Position numbers and translations under genes: made by a program. Below are positions 7,394-16,290 of a stretch of 64,000 bases of DNA, in pieces; position 1 is the first letter of the stretch; each line of letters opens with the position of its first letter. The notes beneath the pieces were generated by a model that saw only the letters and a list, made by a program, of their open reading frames with translations, was not told the origin of the DNA and made no database searches. This stretch comes from JACMJL01 sp963791805. GTDB taxonomy: Bacteria > Bacillota > Clostridia > Clostridiales > Clostridiaceae. The stretch covers positions 930,001 through 994,000 of the forward strand of contig CAWBTU010000003.1 of assembly GCA_963791805.1 (NCBI GenBank), written 5' to 3'.

Positions 7394-7882
7394 GTGTTAA
7401 ATATTGGTGAGAAAATTTTTATTCCAAGTTATGGTGCTGGCATTGTCTTAGAAATTGAAATAAGAAGTTTTTTAGGATACGATAAGGAGTATATTACAAT
7501 ATATCTAATCGTTGATGATATGGATTTGATGATCCCTACAGACAAGATTAATAATTATAAAATAAGGTCGGTTTCCAGCGACATACAAATTGAAAAAGAA
7601 TTATGTGACTTAGGACAAATTCCCATGGAGATAGAGGTTAATTGGAATAAAAGATATAGAATGAATAGAAATAAAATAGCATCGGGTAATTTAGCAGAAA
7701 TGTTTGAAGTTCTAAGAGAACTTTACTATCTACAGATGAAGGAAGAATTGCCTACTGGAGAAGAAAAAATACTAGAAAAGGCTAAGCATCTTCTTGCAAG
7801 TGAAATAATGCTTATATTTGGAATTAGCGTTAATGAAGCATATGATAAATTGAAAAACATGTATTGTACAAATATATTTTAA
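7394..7882 (+). CDS. CarD-family transcription factor
   Basis: A 162-residue protein with an N-terminal CarD/CdnL/TRCF RNA-polymerase-interaction domain (FIPSYGAGIVLEIE, then DDMDLMIPTDKI) and a helical C-terminal domain (about 85-160). CarD proteins bind the RNA polymerase beta lobe and stabilise open complexes. Start is GTG after taggggga. The neighbours, disA before and the PIN/TRAM gene plus ispD after, match the clostridial order. An upstream TATAAT (7353-7358) may be its -10, with no good -35. Confidence 0.85.
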   Translation: MLNIGEKIFIPSYGAGIVLEIEIRSFLGYDKEYITIYLIVDDMDLMIPTDKINNYKIRSVSSDIQIEKELCDLGQIPMEIEVNWNKRYRMNRNKIASGNLAEMFEVLRELYYLQMKEELPTGEEKILEKAKHLLASEIMLIFGISVNEAYDKLKNMYCTNIF

Positions 7883-7980
7883 CAATTATTGCATTAAATC
7901 CTATGTTCATATATTATTAAATGTATTATTAGGATTTAAAATGGATAAATTGGCAATAATTTAAGAAGGAGGTGTACGAA

Positions 7981-9090
7981 TTGGTAAGAAAAATTTTAAA
8001 GGGATTTTTTACTACTATAGGTATAATAGCAGGTTATTTTATTGGAGCGGCTTTAATTAACAATGATAGATTGACTTTTTTGGAGCACTTTAGAAATGGG
8101 ACTGGACTGAGCATTCTATTTGTAATTTTATCCATGATATTTTTCGGATTTATATTATTTATATTATCACCTTGGATTAATCTATGTATTTTTAAATTTA
8201 TGTATTATTTAGAGAGAAACATTCAAAAATCATCTGCTAACGAAATGCTATTTGGTACTGCAGGTGCAATTGTGGGATTGATATTCGCAGCATTTTTTGT
8301 AAATATAATTTCTAGACTAAATAGTATTATTTGGACAGGAATTGCGTTAATTGTATCAATTTTTATGGCAGTTTTATGTTCTGACATTGCTATTAAAAAG
8401 AGAGAGGACCTAATGCTTTTCTTTTCAAATAAGAAGAGAATAAGCACTAGAGATCGGAAAAATAAAAGTGTATCCAAAGGTGATCCCAAAGTGCTAGATA
8501 CTTCAGTAATAATTGACGGAAGAATTTTTGATATTTGTCAAACTGGATTTGTTGAAGGTGCTTTAGTTATACCCAATTTCGTTCTTGAAGAACTAAGACA
8601 CATAGCAGATTCTTCAGATGCACTTAAGCGAAATAGGGGAAGAAGAGGATTAGATATACTTAATAAAATCCAAAATGAATTAAGTATTGAGGTTCAAATC
8701 TCTGAAAAAGACTTTCCAGAGATAGCAGAAGTAGATAGCAAATTGCTCAAGTTAGCTCAAGTTATTAATGGGAAGGTTATTACAAATGATTATAATCTAA
8801 ATAAGGTAGCTAAGTTCCAAGGTGTTCCAGTTCTAAATATTAATGAACTAGCTAATGCTGTTAAACCTGTAGTTTTACCTGGTGAGGAAATGACTATACA
8901 GATAATAAAAGATGGAAAAGAATCAGGTCAAGGAATTGCATATCTAGACGATGGTACAATGATTGTTGTTGAAGGTGCAAGAAGGCACATTGGAGAGATA
9001 ATGGATGTAGTTGTAACATCAGTACTTCAAACAGCTGCCGGAAGAATGATTTTTGCAAGACAAAAAGATCAGATGGAACAAGCGGAGTAA
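7981..9090 (+). CDS. PIN and TRAM domain membrane protein
   Basis: A 369-residue protein (YacL family). Four hydrophobic segments occupy roughly the first 140 residues. Next comes a PIN nuclease domain (KVLDTSVIIDGRIFDICQTG, with acidic residues continuing in VITNDYNLNKVA), and a C-terminal TRAM domain (LPGEEMTIQIIKDGKESGQG). It is probably a membrane-tethered RNA-binding or RNA-cleaving protein. The TTG at 7981 is chosen because aaggagg ends 8 nt upstream; the in-frame GTG at 7972 lies inside that site. ispD follows 11 nt later, so the two are co-transcribed. Confidence 0.88.
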   Translation: MVRKILKGFFTTIGIIAGYFIGAALINNDRLTFLEHFRNGTGLSILFVILSMIFFGFILFILSPWINLCIFKFMYYLERNIQKSSANEMLFGTAGAIVGLIFAAFFVNIISRLNSIIWTGIALIVSIFMAVLCSDIAIKKREDLMLFFSNKKRISTRDRKNKSVSKGDPKVLDTSVIIDGRIFDICQTGFVEGALVIPNFVLEELRHIADSSDALKRNRGRRGLDILNKIQNELSIEVQISEKDFPEIAEVDSKLLKLAQVINGKVITNDYNLNKVAKFQGVPVLNINELANAVKPVVLPGEEMTIQIIKDGKESGQGIAYLDDGTMIVVEGARRHIGEIMDVVVTSVLQTAAGRMIFARQKDQMEQAE

Positions 9091-9101
9091 AAGAGGTTTT
9101 T

Positions 9102-9800
9102 ATGGGAAAAGTATGTGCAATAATAGCTGCAGCAGGTAAAGGAAAAAGAATGGATATTGGCTTCAACAAGCAGTTCATTAGCATAAAAGATAGGCCAGTA
9201 TTATTTTACACTTTAGACGTTTTTAATAACGATGAGTTTATTGATGAAATAGTTATATGCGCAAATGAAAGTGAAATAGATTTTATTCAGAGTGAAATTG
9301 TTGAGAAGTACAATCTTTTTAAAGTTTCGGCAGTTGTTGCTGGGGGCAAAGAAAGACAGGAGTCTGTTTTTAATGCCTTGAAGAGCATATCAGCATGTGA
9401 AATTGTAATTATTCATGATGGAGCACGGCCTTTTGTAAATACCAGTATTATAGATAATGGTATTAAGTATGCTAGACAATATGGGGCAGCGGCTTGTGGA
9501 GTAGTACCCAAAGATACGATTAAAACTAGAGGGAACAATGGATTTTCTTCTGGAACTCTCAGCAGAAATGAACTTTTTTGTGTTCAAACACCACAATGTT
9601 TTAATTATGAAAAATTATTAGAGTGTTACGAAAAAGCGGAAGGTGTTATTAATAAATATACAGATGATACTTCTATATTTGAGGACTTTGGATATCAAGT
9701 CTATCTATATGAAGGTAGTTATAACAACATAAAAATCACGACACCTGAGGATTTGATAATAGCAGACACAATAATAGAAGAACGAAATATGGAAAACTAG
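9102..9800 (+). CDS. ispD: 2-C-methyl-D-erythritol 4-phosphate cytidylyltransferase
   Basis: A 232-residue enzyme of the MEP isoprenoid pathway that joins CTP and MEP to give CDP-ME. The nucleotide-binding motif AIIAAAGKGKRM is at the N-terminus, IIHDGARPF in the middle and KITTPEDL near the end, all typical of IspD. ispF is not adjacent, unlike in many bacteria. It is directly downstream of the PIN/TRAM gene, a pairing shared by other Firmicutes. Confidence 0.95.
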   Translation: MGKVCAIIAAAGKGKRMDIGFNKQFISIKDRPVLFYTLDVFNNDEFIDEIVICANESEIDFIQSEIVEKYNLFKVSAVVAGGKERQESVFNALKSISACEIVIIHDGARPFVNTSIIDNGIKYARQYGAAACGVVPKDTIKTRGNNGFSSGTLSRNELFCVQTPQCFNYEKLLECYEKAEGVINKYTDDTSIFEDFGYQVYLYEGSYNNIKITTPEDLIIADTIIEERNMEN

Positions 9801-9823
9801 TTTTGAGATGCAGAGATATAAAC

Positions 9824-9870
9824 TTAGGGGCAAATTCCAATAGGAGGAGTATGTCCCTAATTATTTTTAT
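9824..9870 (+). terminator. Hairpin after ispD
   Basis: An 8-bp stem (ttagggg-c with g-tccctaa, 9824-9831 and 9853-9860, one G-T pair) with a 21-nt loop, followed by ttattttt. A plausible terminator. Confidence 0.5.
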
Positions 9871-10002
9871 GTATTAAGTTTCTTTACAAAGGGATGTTTA
9901 TGATAACTTAGCGCTAAAGCTGATGAAATAAAAATTCTAATGGAAAAGTCATGTGAAAAAGGATATACTATAGAATAGTTAATAATGGATAGGAGGAGCT
10001 AT

Positions 10003-11400
10003 ATGAAAATATATAACACTATGACAAGAAAAAAAGAAGAATTTGTACCTATAACACCTGGAGAGGTAAATATGTATGTTTGTGGTCCCACAGTATACAA
10101 TTTCTTTCATATAGGCAATGCTAGAACCTTTCTTGTTTTTGATGCCATAAGAAGATATTTTGAGTATAGAGGTTATAAGGTTAATTTTATTCAAAATTTT
10201 ACAGATATTGATGATAAAATGATAAATAAGGCTAATGATGAGGGTATTACCATTAAGGAGCTTGGAGATAGATATATAAAAGAGTATTATCAGGATGCAG
10301 ACGGACTGAATATCGAGAGAGCTACAGTAAATCCAAGAGCAACTGAGTACATGGATGAAATAATAGCTTTTGTAGGGGATTTAATTAATAAAGGATTTGC
10401 CTACGAAGTAAATGGAGATGTGTTTTTTAGCACGAAAAAATTTCATGAATATGGAAAATTATCAGGTCAAAACCTTGATGATCTACAAGCTGGTGCAAGG
10501 ATAAATGTAGATGAAAGAAAGAAGGATCCAATGGATTTTGCAATATGGAAGGGAAAAAAAGCAGGAGAACCTGCTTGGAATAGTCCATGGGGTGAGGGTA
10601 GACCTGGATGGCACATTGAGTGCTCTTGCATGGTACATAAATTACTAGGTGAGACTATTGACATTCATGCAGGTGGATCAGATTTAGTTTTCCCACATCA
10701 TGAAAACGAGATAGCTCAAAGTGAAGCAAGAACTGGGAAGCCTTTTGCAAATTATTGGATGCACACTGCGTATTTAAATATTAATAATCAGAAGATGTCA
10801 AAATCACTAAATAACTTTTATACTGCAAGGGAAATATTAGAGAAGTACAGTCCAGATGTTGTAAGATTGTTTATGCTCTCAGGTCATTATAGGGCTCAAC
10901 TTAACTATTCAGTAGAACTCTTGGATTCAGCTAAAGCCGCATTAGAGAGATTTAATAATGCAATTTCCAAGTTAGAAGAATTGAGTGCTGAGGTAAAAAT
11001 TGATAAACTTTATGAAAAGGAAAAGGAATTTGTTAAGGTATTAGAGGCGCATAAGCAAAAGTATATTGAAAAAATGGATGATGATTTTAATACAGCAGAT
11101 GCGATTTCAGTTATGTTTGATGCAGTAAAGGATATAAATATTCATGTGGATATTAATTCATCTAAGGAATTGATAACCATGTCACTTGAATTAATTAGGG
11201 ATTTAGGTAAGCCTCTTGGAATACTTCAAGAAACGAAAAAAATTAATCTAGAGGGTGAAATAGAGAAGCTAATTGAAAAGAGACAGCAGGCGAGAAAAGA
11301 TAAGAACTTTAAATTATCTGATGAGATTCGGGACGAACTTAAGGCACAGGGGATAGTCCTTGAAGACACTCCACAAGGAGTACGTTGGAAGAGGATATAA
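10003..11400 (+). CDS. cysS: Cysteinyl-tRNA synthetase
   Basis: A 465-residue class I aminoacyl-tRNA synthetase. The HIGH-type motif FFHIGNAR follows CGPTVYN, whose Cys is one zinc ligand. HIECSCM and GSDLVFPHHENEIAQ give the other zinc ligands and the cysteine-site histidines. KMSKSLNN is the KMSKS loop. The ATG at 10003 has gaggag 6 nt upstream; the earlier in-frame start at 9985 lacks a ribosome site. No T-box leader is apparent upstream. mrnC, rlmB and yacP follow, the usual Firmicute order. Confidence 0.97.
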   Translation: MKIYNTMTRKKEEFVPITPGEVNMYVCGPTVYNFFHIGNARTFLVFDAIRRYFEYRGYKVNFIQNFTDIDDKMINKANDEGITIKELGDRYIKEYYQDADGLNIERATVNPRATEYMDEIIAFVGDLINKGFAYEVNGDVFFSTKKFHEYGKLSGQNLDDLQAGARINVDERKKDPMDFAIWKGKKAGEPAWNSPWGEGRPGWHIECSCMVHKLLGETIDIHAGGSDLVFPHHENEIAQSEARTGKPFANYWMHTAYLNINNQKMSKSLNNFYTAREILEKYSPDVVRLFMLSGHYRAQLNYSVELLDSAKAALERFNNAISKLEELSAEVKIDKLYEKEKEFVKVLEAHKQKYIEKMDDDFNTADAISVMFDAVKDINIHVDINSSKELITMSLELIRDLGKPLGILQETKKINLEGEIEKLIEKRQQARKDKNFKLSDEIRDELKAQGIVLEDTPQGVRWKRI

Positions 11401-11416
11401 GTATAATTATTTTTAA

Positions 11417-11455
11417 GATAGGCTGTAGCAATAACTACAGTCTATTTTGTTTTGT
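11417..11455 (+). terminator. cysS terminator
   Basis: An 11-bp stem (11418-11428 with 11435-11445, one G-T pair) and a 6-nt loop, followed by tttgtttt. Confidence 0.8.
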
Positions 11456-11553
11456 AGAGTAACAATATATTTTTAGTCTCTTAATGCTTAAAATAATCAA
11501 TCAAAGTGCATAAGTTAATTAAGGTAAGGAGAGCTGTAACCCTCATATTTCCT

Positions 11554-11589
11554 ATAAATTCTTAAGAAGATAAGTTCTTAAGAATTTAT
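11554..11589. repeat. Perfect 15-bp inverted repeat, cysS-mrnC gap
   Basis: Arms 11554-11568 and 11575-11589 are exact reverse complements around gataag. The core ttcttaagaa is itself palindromic and occurs in both arms; cttcttatc beyond the 3' arm allows a second, overlapping fold. No T run follows, so it is not an ordinary terminator. Confidence 0.6.
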
Positions 11590-11690
11590 CTTCTTATCAA
11601 GATATCTTTCCTTGAACTGAAAGAACATAGTGTAGTAAGATAGAGGCATAGAAAATAATTAGTATAGAAAAAATGAAATGGAGATTCAAA

Positions 11691-12134
11691 ATGGATTTTG
11701 AAATACTAAAAAATAAATTTTCAACAATGGAGGCAAAGCAATTAAATCCTTTGGTGTTAGCTTTTATTGGTGATAGCATATATGAAGTATTTATTAGAAC
11801 ATATTTGGTTGACCAAAATAGAGATATGTTAGTGCACAAGCTACATATAAAAACGATATCCTTTGTAAAGGCTCATGCTCAAAGTCGATTTGTTAAGCTT
11901 CTTGAAGAGGAGCTTACTGAAGATGAAATTTATATTTTTAAAAGAGGAAGAAATACAAAATCAGGAACAGTACCTAAGAATGCTGATGTTCAAGAATATA
12001 GATCTGCTACTGGTTTTGAAGCACTTATTGGATATTTATATATAACAGAGCAAGAAACTCGATTAAATGAAATTTTAGAGAAGGTTATTGGATTTGATAA
12101 TCAGATATCAGCATTGGAAACAAAAAAGAAATAG
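11691..12134 (+). CDS. mrnC: Mini-ribonuclease III
   Basis: A 147-residue RNase III catalytic domain without a dsRNA-binding domain, the form that matures 23S rRNA in Firmicutes. LNPLVLAFIGDSIYEVFIR contains the acidic signature of helix 1, and later GFEALIGYLYI carries the second acidic cluster. The ATG at 11691 is preceded by ggag at 7 nt; the in-frame ATG at 11673 has no comparable site. Located between cysS and rlmB, as in Bacillus. Confidence 0.92.
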   Translation: MDFEILKNKFSTMEAKQLNPLVLAFIGDSIYEVFIRTYLVDQNRDMLVHKLHIKTISFVKAHAQSRFVKLLEEELTEDEIYIFKRGRNTKSGTVPKNADVQEYRSATGFEALIGYLYITEQETRLNEILEKVIGFDNQISALETKKK

Positions 12135-12181
12135 ATTAATTTCATTAGAGAACATTGCTTAACCTAACAAGAGAAATAAAT

Positions 12182-13096
12182 ATGATGAAAAAGAGGCGTG
12201 AAATGAAAAAAGAATTAAATACGAAATGGGATAATAATAAAAAATCTAAAGATGTAAAAGATAAAAAGGAATTTAAGAATTCTTCAAATTATAAAGGGCA
12301 AGGTGATAGTGTTAAAGCTGCAAAGCCAAATGAAGTGGAAAAAGATGCTAGAGAGGATATAGTTGAAGGTAGAAACGCAGTAATTGAGGCTTTAAAATCT
12401 GAAAGAACAATAGAGCAGATTTTAATAGCAAAAGGAGATTCAGAGGGATCAATTAATGTTGTGCTAGGACTTGCTAAAGACAAAGGGATTGTTGTAAAAG
12501 AAGTTGACAGAAAAAAACTTGATCAGATTACTGACAATGGAAATCATCAAGGAGTAGTAGCTATAGTAACTCCTTATAATTATTATGAGGTTCATGAAAT
12601 ACTTAATTATGCAAAAGAGAGGGGTGAGAAACCTTTTGTAATAATCTTAGATGAAATTGAAGATCCACACAATTTTGGAGCAATAATAAGAACTGCAGAA
12701 GTATGTGGAGTTCATGGAATTATTATTCCTAAGCGAAGAAATGTTGGAGTTACGGCTGCAGTATATAAAACATCTGCAGGTGCAGTTGAACATATGAAAA
12801 TCGCAAAAGTAACGAATGTGAATACTGTGATTGAAGATTTAAAAGCAGCAGGAATTTGGGTATATGGAGCTGATATGGAAGGTGCTAACTACTGTTTCAA
12901 TGAGAAACTAGATGGTGCAATTGCACTTGTAATAGGTAGTGAAGGTAGAGGAATATCGAAGCTTACAAAAGAGAAGTGTGATGTATTAGTTAAAATACCA
13001 ATGGTAGGTCAGATTACATCATTAAATGCCTCTGTAGCAGCAGGAATAGTTATGTATGAGGTACTAAAACAAAAGATAAGTAGTAACAAAAAGTGA
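12182..13096 (+). CDS. rlmB: 23S rRNA 2'-O-methyltransferase, SpoU/RlmB family
   Basis: About 304 residues. A lysine-rich N-terminal tail of about 60 residues precedes a substrate-binding domain (EGRNAVIEALKSE) and the SPOUT methyltransferase domain: DPHNFGAIIRTAE, IGSEGRGISKL and SLNASVAAGIVMYEVL are the three SpoU motifs. It methylates a ribose in 23S rRNA. The start is uncertain: a TTG at 12155 and ATGs at 12182, 12185 and 12203 are in frame, and only the disordered tail is affected. Its stop overlaps the yacP GTG by 4 nt. Confidence 0.9.
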   Translation: MMKKRREMKKELNTKWDNNKKSKDVKDKKEFKNSSNYKGQGDSVKAAKPNEVEKDAREDIVEGRNAVIEALKSERTIEQILIAKGDSEGSINVVLGLAKDKGIVVKEVDRKKLDQITDNGNHQGVVAIVTPYNYYEVHEILNYAKERGEKPFVIILDEIEDPHNFGAIIRTAEVCGVHGIIIPKRRNVGVTAAVYKTSAGAVEHMKIAKVTNVNTVIEDLKAAGIWVYGADMEGANYCFNEKLDGAIALVIGSEGRGISKLTKEKCDVLVKIPMVGQITSLNASVAAGIVMYEVLKQKISSNKK

Positions 13097-13602
13097 GAAC
13101 AGTTTTTGTAGATGGTTATAACGTCATAAACTCCTGGCCCATATTAAGAGATACTTTAGAGTATAGTATAGACGCTGCAAGGAGACAATTAATTGATATA
13201 ATGCAAAACTATGCTGTTTTTACGGGCTATAAAGTAAATATTGTTTTTGACGCATACATGAAAAAAGGAAGCATTGGGGAAAAAGAAGTTTATCCAGGAA
13301 TTGTTGTTGTTTATACCAAAGAAGGTGAAACGGCAGATAGTTATATAGAAAAAACTGTTAATAACATTGGGAGGAAGATTGAAGTATGTGTAGTTACTTC
13401 AGACATGCTAGAGCAGCAACTTGTGTTTCAAAGAGGTGCTATTAGGACGTCTTCCACAGAATTTTATTTTCAAGTGTTAGAAATTCAACAAAAAATAAAG
13501 GATAAAACAGGGAAAATACACTCACAAAAAAGGTACAAACTGGAAGACTACATTAGGGATGATGTTTTAGAAAAACTTGAAAAGATTCGCAGAAACCGTT
13601 GA
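13093..13602 (+). CDS. yacP: NYN-domain ribonuclease, YacP family
   Basis: A 169-residue protein with an NYN/PIN-like nuclease fold: VFVDGYNVINSW carries the first aspartate, IVFDAYMKKG the second, and ADSYIEKTV and CVVTSDMLEQQ the later acidic positions. YacP (Rae1) of Bacillus is a ribosome-associated mRNA endonuclease. The GTG start overlaps the rlmB stop (gtga), so translation is coupled. Confidence 0.9.
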   Translation: MRTVFVDGYNVINSWPILRDTLEYSIDAARRQLIDIMQNYAVFTGYKVNIVFDAYMKKGSIGEKEVYPGIVVVYTKEGETADSYIEKTVNNIGRKIEVCVVTSDMLEQQLVFQRGAIRTSSTEFYFQVLEIQQKIKDKTGKIHSQKRYKLEDYIRDDVLEKLEKIRRNR

Positions 13603-13608
13603 AATAAC

Positions 13609-13638
13609 TTGACTTGATTTTTATGACTAAGGTATAAT
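13609..13638 (+). promoter_or_regulatory. Sigma-A promoter upstream of sigH
   Basis: ttgact (13609-13614), an 18-nt spacer and tataat (13633-13638), 35 nt before the sigH start. Confidence 0.75.
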
Positions 13639-13673
13639 CAAAAGAGTGGCTATTTAAGTACGGAGGGGATTTT

Positions 13674-14315
13674 GTGGGGAAGAGTAGTGGGATTACGAAA
13701 TATAATGTTCTATTTGACGATAAGTTAGATGAAGAAGTTGTATTAGAGGCTAAATTTGGAAACACACAAGCACAAGAATATCTTATAAATAAATATGAGA
13801 ATTTTGTAAAAGCAAAGGCCAAATCATACTTTTTAATAGGCGCTGATAAGGAAGATATTTATCAAGAAGGAATGATTGGCTTGTACAAGGCAATCAGAGA
13901 TTTTAAACCCGATAAATTGGCATCCTTCAAAGCTTTCGCAGAATTGTGCGTCACTAGACAAATAATTACTGCTATAAAAACTGCTACGCGGCAAAAGCAT
14001 ATTCCTTTAAATACTTATATTTCATTGAATAAACCTGTGTATGATGAGGAATCTGATAGGACCTTAATGGACGTAATTTCTGGAATAAAGGTTACTGATC
14101 CAGAAGAACTTGTTGTCAGTAGAGAAGAGCTATTAGACATTGAAAATGAAATAAGTCAAGTTTTATCAGAATTAGAAATGGAAGTATTAATGTCGTATAT
14201 TGAAGGGAAATCCTATCAAGAAATTGCTTGCGATTTAGATAGGCATGCCAAATCAATTGATAATGCACTTCAAAGGGTTAAAAGAAAATTGGAGAAGTGC
14301 TTAAAGAAAAGGTGA
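13674..14315 (+). CDS. sigH: RNA polymerase sigma-H (sigma-30)
   Basis: A 213-residue sigma-70 family factor that drives transition-phase and early sporulation genes. Region 2 (YLINKYENFVKAKAKSYF, then GADKEDIYQEGMIGLYKAIR, region 2.2/2.3) and region 4 (LSELEMEVLMSYIEGKSYQE) are visible; region 3 is short as expected. The start is GTG with cggaggg upstream. It lies between yacP and a tRNA-tuf cluster, the conserved Firmicute position. Confidence 0.96.
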   Translation: MGKSSGITKYNVLFDDKLDEEVVLEAKFGNTQAQEYLINKYENFVKAKAKSYFLIGADKEDIYQEGMIGLYKAIRDFKPDKLASFKAFAELCVTRQIITAIKTATRQKHIPLNTYISLNKPVYDEESDRTLMDVISGIKVTDPEELVVSREELLDIENEISQVLSELEMEVLMSYIEGKSYQEIACDLDRHAKSIDNALQRVKRKLEKCLKKR

Positions 14316-14324
14316 ATTTTAAGG

Positions 14325-14353
14325 TTGACAAAAAATAAGTATACTAGTAAAAT
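14325..14353 (+). promoter_or_regulatory. tRNA-tuf promoter
   Basis: TTGACA (14325-14330), a 17-nt spacer and TAAAAT (14348-14353), about 30 nt before the first tRNA. Confidence 0.85.
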
Positions 14354-14384
14354 ATTTAATTGGTATGCGACTCATTTTGTGCCT

Positions 14385-14459
14385 GCGGGAGTAGTTCAGT
14401 GGTAGAGCACTAGCTTCCCAAGCTAGGTGTCGCGGGTTCAAATCCCGTTTCCCGCTCCA
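14385..14459 (+). tRNA. tRNA-Gly (CCC)
   Basis: A 75-nt cloverleaf. The acceptor GCGGGAG pairs with TTCCCGC, the anticodon stem is CTAGC/GCTAG around loop TTCCCAA (anticodon CCC), the T loop is GGTTCAAATCC-type, and CCA is encoded. It reads GGG codons. Confidence 0.95.
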
Positions 14460-14470
14460 TTAAACAAATT

Positions 14471-14546
14471 GCCCATGTAGCTCAGTCGGCAGAGCGTCAC
14501 CTTGGTAAGGTGGAGGTCACCGGTTCAATCCCGGTCATGGGCTCCA
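14471..14546 (+). tRNA. tRNA-Thr (GGT)
   Basis: A 76-nt cloverleaf with acceptor GCCCATG/CATGGGC, anticodon loop TTGGTAA (anticodon GGT), T loop GGTTCAATCCC and encoded CCA. It lies 11 nt after tRNA-Gly on the same transcript. Confidence 0.95.
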
Positions 14547-14684
14547 TGAGAAATTAAATACCTTTAACACGCCAGGATGAGTTTACTATACATCAAACAA
14601 AAAACAGTCGAATTCATTTTACTTTTAGTGAGTGTAAAAAAACAGCCATTTGCTAAAATGTATAAAACAAGGAGGAATATAAAA

Positions 14685-15878
14685 ATGGGAAAAGCAAAGT
14701 TTGAAAGAAATAAGCCACACGTAAATGTAGGAACAATAGGACACGTAGATCACGGTAAGACTACATTAACAGCAGCAATAACCACAGTATTATCAAAGAA
14801 GGGTTATGCACAAGCAACAAATTATGCTGAAATAGATAAGGCACCAGAAGAGAAAGAAAGAGGAATTACAATCAATACAGCACATGTTGAGTATGAAACA
14901 GACAACAGACATTATGCACACGTTGACTGTCCAGGACATGCTGACTATGTAAAGAACATGATAACAGGAGCAGCACAAATGGATGGAGCTGTATTAGTAG
15001 TAAGTGCAGCAGATGGTCCAATGCCACAAACAAGAGAACATATATTACTTGCAAGCAGAGTTGGAGTACAACACATAGTAGTATTCTTAAATAAAGCAGA
15101 TATGGTAGATGATCCAGAATTAATAGAATTAGTTGAAATGGAAGTAAGAGAATTACTAGATGAGTATGGCTTCCCAGGAGACGATACACCAATAGTAGTA
15201 GGATCAGCATTAAAAGCATTAGAGAATCCAGAAGATGCAGAAGCAACAAAATGCATCAATGACTTAATGGAAGCAGTAGATAGCTTTGTACCAACACCAG
15301 AAAGAGCAACTGATAAACCATTCTTAATGCCAGTAGAAGATGTATTCACAATCACAGGAAGAGGAACAGTAGCAACAGGAAGAGTTGAAAGAGGAGTACT
15401 AAAAGTAGGCGAAGAAGTAGAAATCGTAGGATTATCAGAAGAGAAGAGAAAATCAGTATGTACAGGAATAGAAATGTTCAGAAAGTTGCTTGATCAAGCA
15501 ATGGCAGGAGACAACATAGGAGCATTATTAAGAGGAGTACAAAGAGATGACATCGAAAGAGGTCAGGTTTTATCAAAACCAGGTTCAGTACACCCACATA
15601 AGAAGTTCGTAGGTCAAGTATATGTATTAAAGAAAGAAGAAGGCGGAAGACATACACCATTCTTTGATGGATACAGACCACAATTCTATTTCAGAACAAC
15701 AGACGTAACAGGATCAATAAAATTACCAGATGGTATGGAAATGGTTATGCCAGGAGATCATATCGATATGACAGTAGAATTAATAACACAAGTAGCAATG
15801 GATGAAGGCTTAAGATTTGCAATTAGAGAAGGCGGAAGAACAGTAGGTTCAGGAGTTGTTACTACAATAATAGAGTAA
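14685..15878 (+). CDS. tuf: Elongation factor Tu, copy 1
   Basis: A 397-residue GTPase that brings aminoacyl-tRNA to the ribosome. G1 GHVDHGKT (19-26), G3 DCPGHAD and G4 NKADM are intact, and domains 2 and 3 run to the normal C-terminus VVTTIIE. The ATG at 14685 follows aaggagg; the longer in-frame extension to 14577 lacks a ribosome site and the family match. A near-identical second copy lies at 30671. Codon use is highly biased (A-ending), as expected for very high expression. Confidence 0.98.
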   Translation: MGKAKFERNKPHVNVGTIGHVDHGKTTLTAAITTVLSKKGYAQATNYAEIDKAPEEKERGITINTAHVEYETDNRHYAHVDCPGHADYVKNMITGAAQMDGAVLVVSAADGPMPQTREHILLASRVGVQHIVVFLNKADMVDDPELIELVEMEVRELLDEYGFPGDDTPIVVGSALKALENPEDAEATKCINDLMEAVDSFVPTPERATDKPFLMPVEDVFTITGRGTVATGRVERGVLKVGEEVEIVGLSEEKRKSVCTGIEMFRKLLDQAMAGDNIGALLRGVQRDDIERGQVLSKPGSVHPHKKFVGQVYVLKKEEGGRHTPFFDGYRPQFYFRTTDVTGSIKLPDGMEMVMPGDHIDMTVELITQVAMDEGLRFAIREGGRTVGSGVVTTIIE

Positions 15879-15886
15879 TAATTACA

Positions 15887-15949
15887 TTAAAGGACTGGGT
15901 TTTAATAGATTGATAAGTCTAGCACAGATATTGAACCAGTCCTTTAAAG
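15887..15949 (+). terminator. Long-loop hairpin after tuf1
   Basis: ttaaaggactgg (15887-15898) pairs with ccagtcctttaa, with a loop of about 37 nt. The stem sequence is shared with the tuf2 terminator, but the loop differs. There is no strong T run, so termination may be partial. Confidence 0.6.
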
Positions 15950-16001
15950 CTAATAATCACAATACTCACTTGTAAGATTAAGGAGCTATGACATTATATT
16001 A

Positions 16002-16030
16002 TTGACAATTTAATTTTGCCATGATAGAGT
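16002..16030 (+). promoter_or_regulatory. Promoter upstream of rpmG
   Basis: TTGACA (16002-16007), a 17-nt spacer and TAGAGT (16025-16030), 75 nt before rpmG. Confidence 0.65.
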
Positions 16031-16104
16031 AAATGGGTAACGCATAATTTCGCTAAATTTTCACAAAGATGTTTTTATATATGGAAAACTGGGAGGTGTA
16101 AGTT

Positions 16105-16254
16105 GTGAGAGTGAAGATAACATTAGCATGTACAGAGTGTAAGCAGAGGAATTATAACAATATGAAGAACAAGAAGAATGATCCAGACAGACTTGAAATG
16201 AAGAAATATTGTAGATTCTGCCACAAACATACACTTCATAAAGAGACAAAGTAG
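16105..16254 (+). CDS. rpmG: 50S ribosomal protein L33
   Basis: A 49-residue protein translated from GTG after gggaggtg. It starts RVKITLACTECKQRNY and ends KYCRFCHKHTLHKETK. The CTEC and CRFC pairs form the zinc ribbon of the C+ type L33. It lies directly before secE and nusG, its standard place. Confidence 0.95.
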   Translation: MRVKITLACTECKQRNYNNMKNKKNDPDRLEMKKYCRFCHKHTLHKETK

Positions 16255-16290
16255 TAAGCGCATTCAAACTCAATTAAGGATGTGAATAAA

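Noticed and set aside
9902..9978. Short coding-like stretch before cysS (reads AKADEIKILMEKSCEKGYTI)
   Set aside because: About 25 codons with a stop just upstream and no start or ribosome site; a remnant at most.
9801..10002. T-box leader before cysS
   Set aside because: No T-box consensus or specifier-loop arrangement; only a short ispD terminator-like hairpin and AT-rich sequence.
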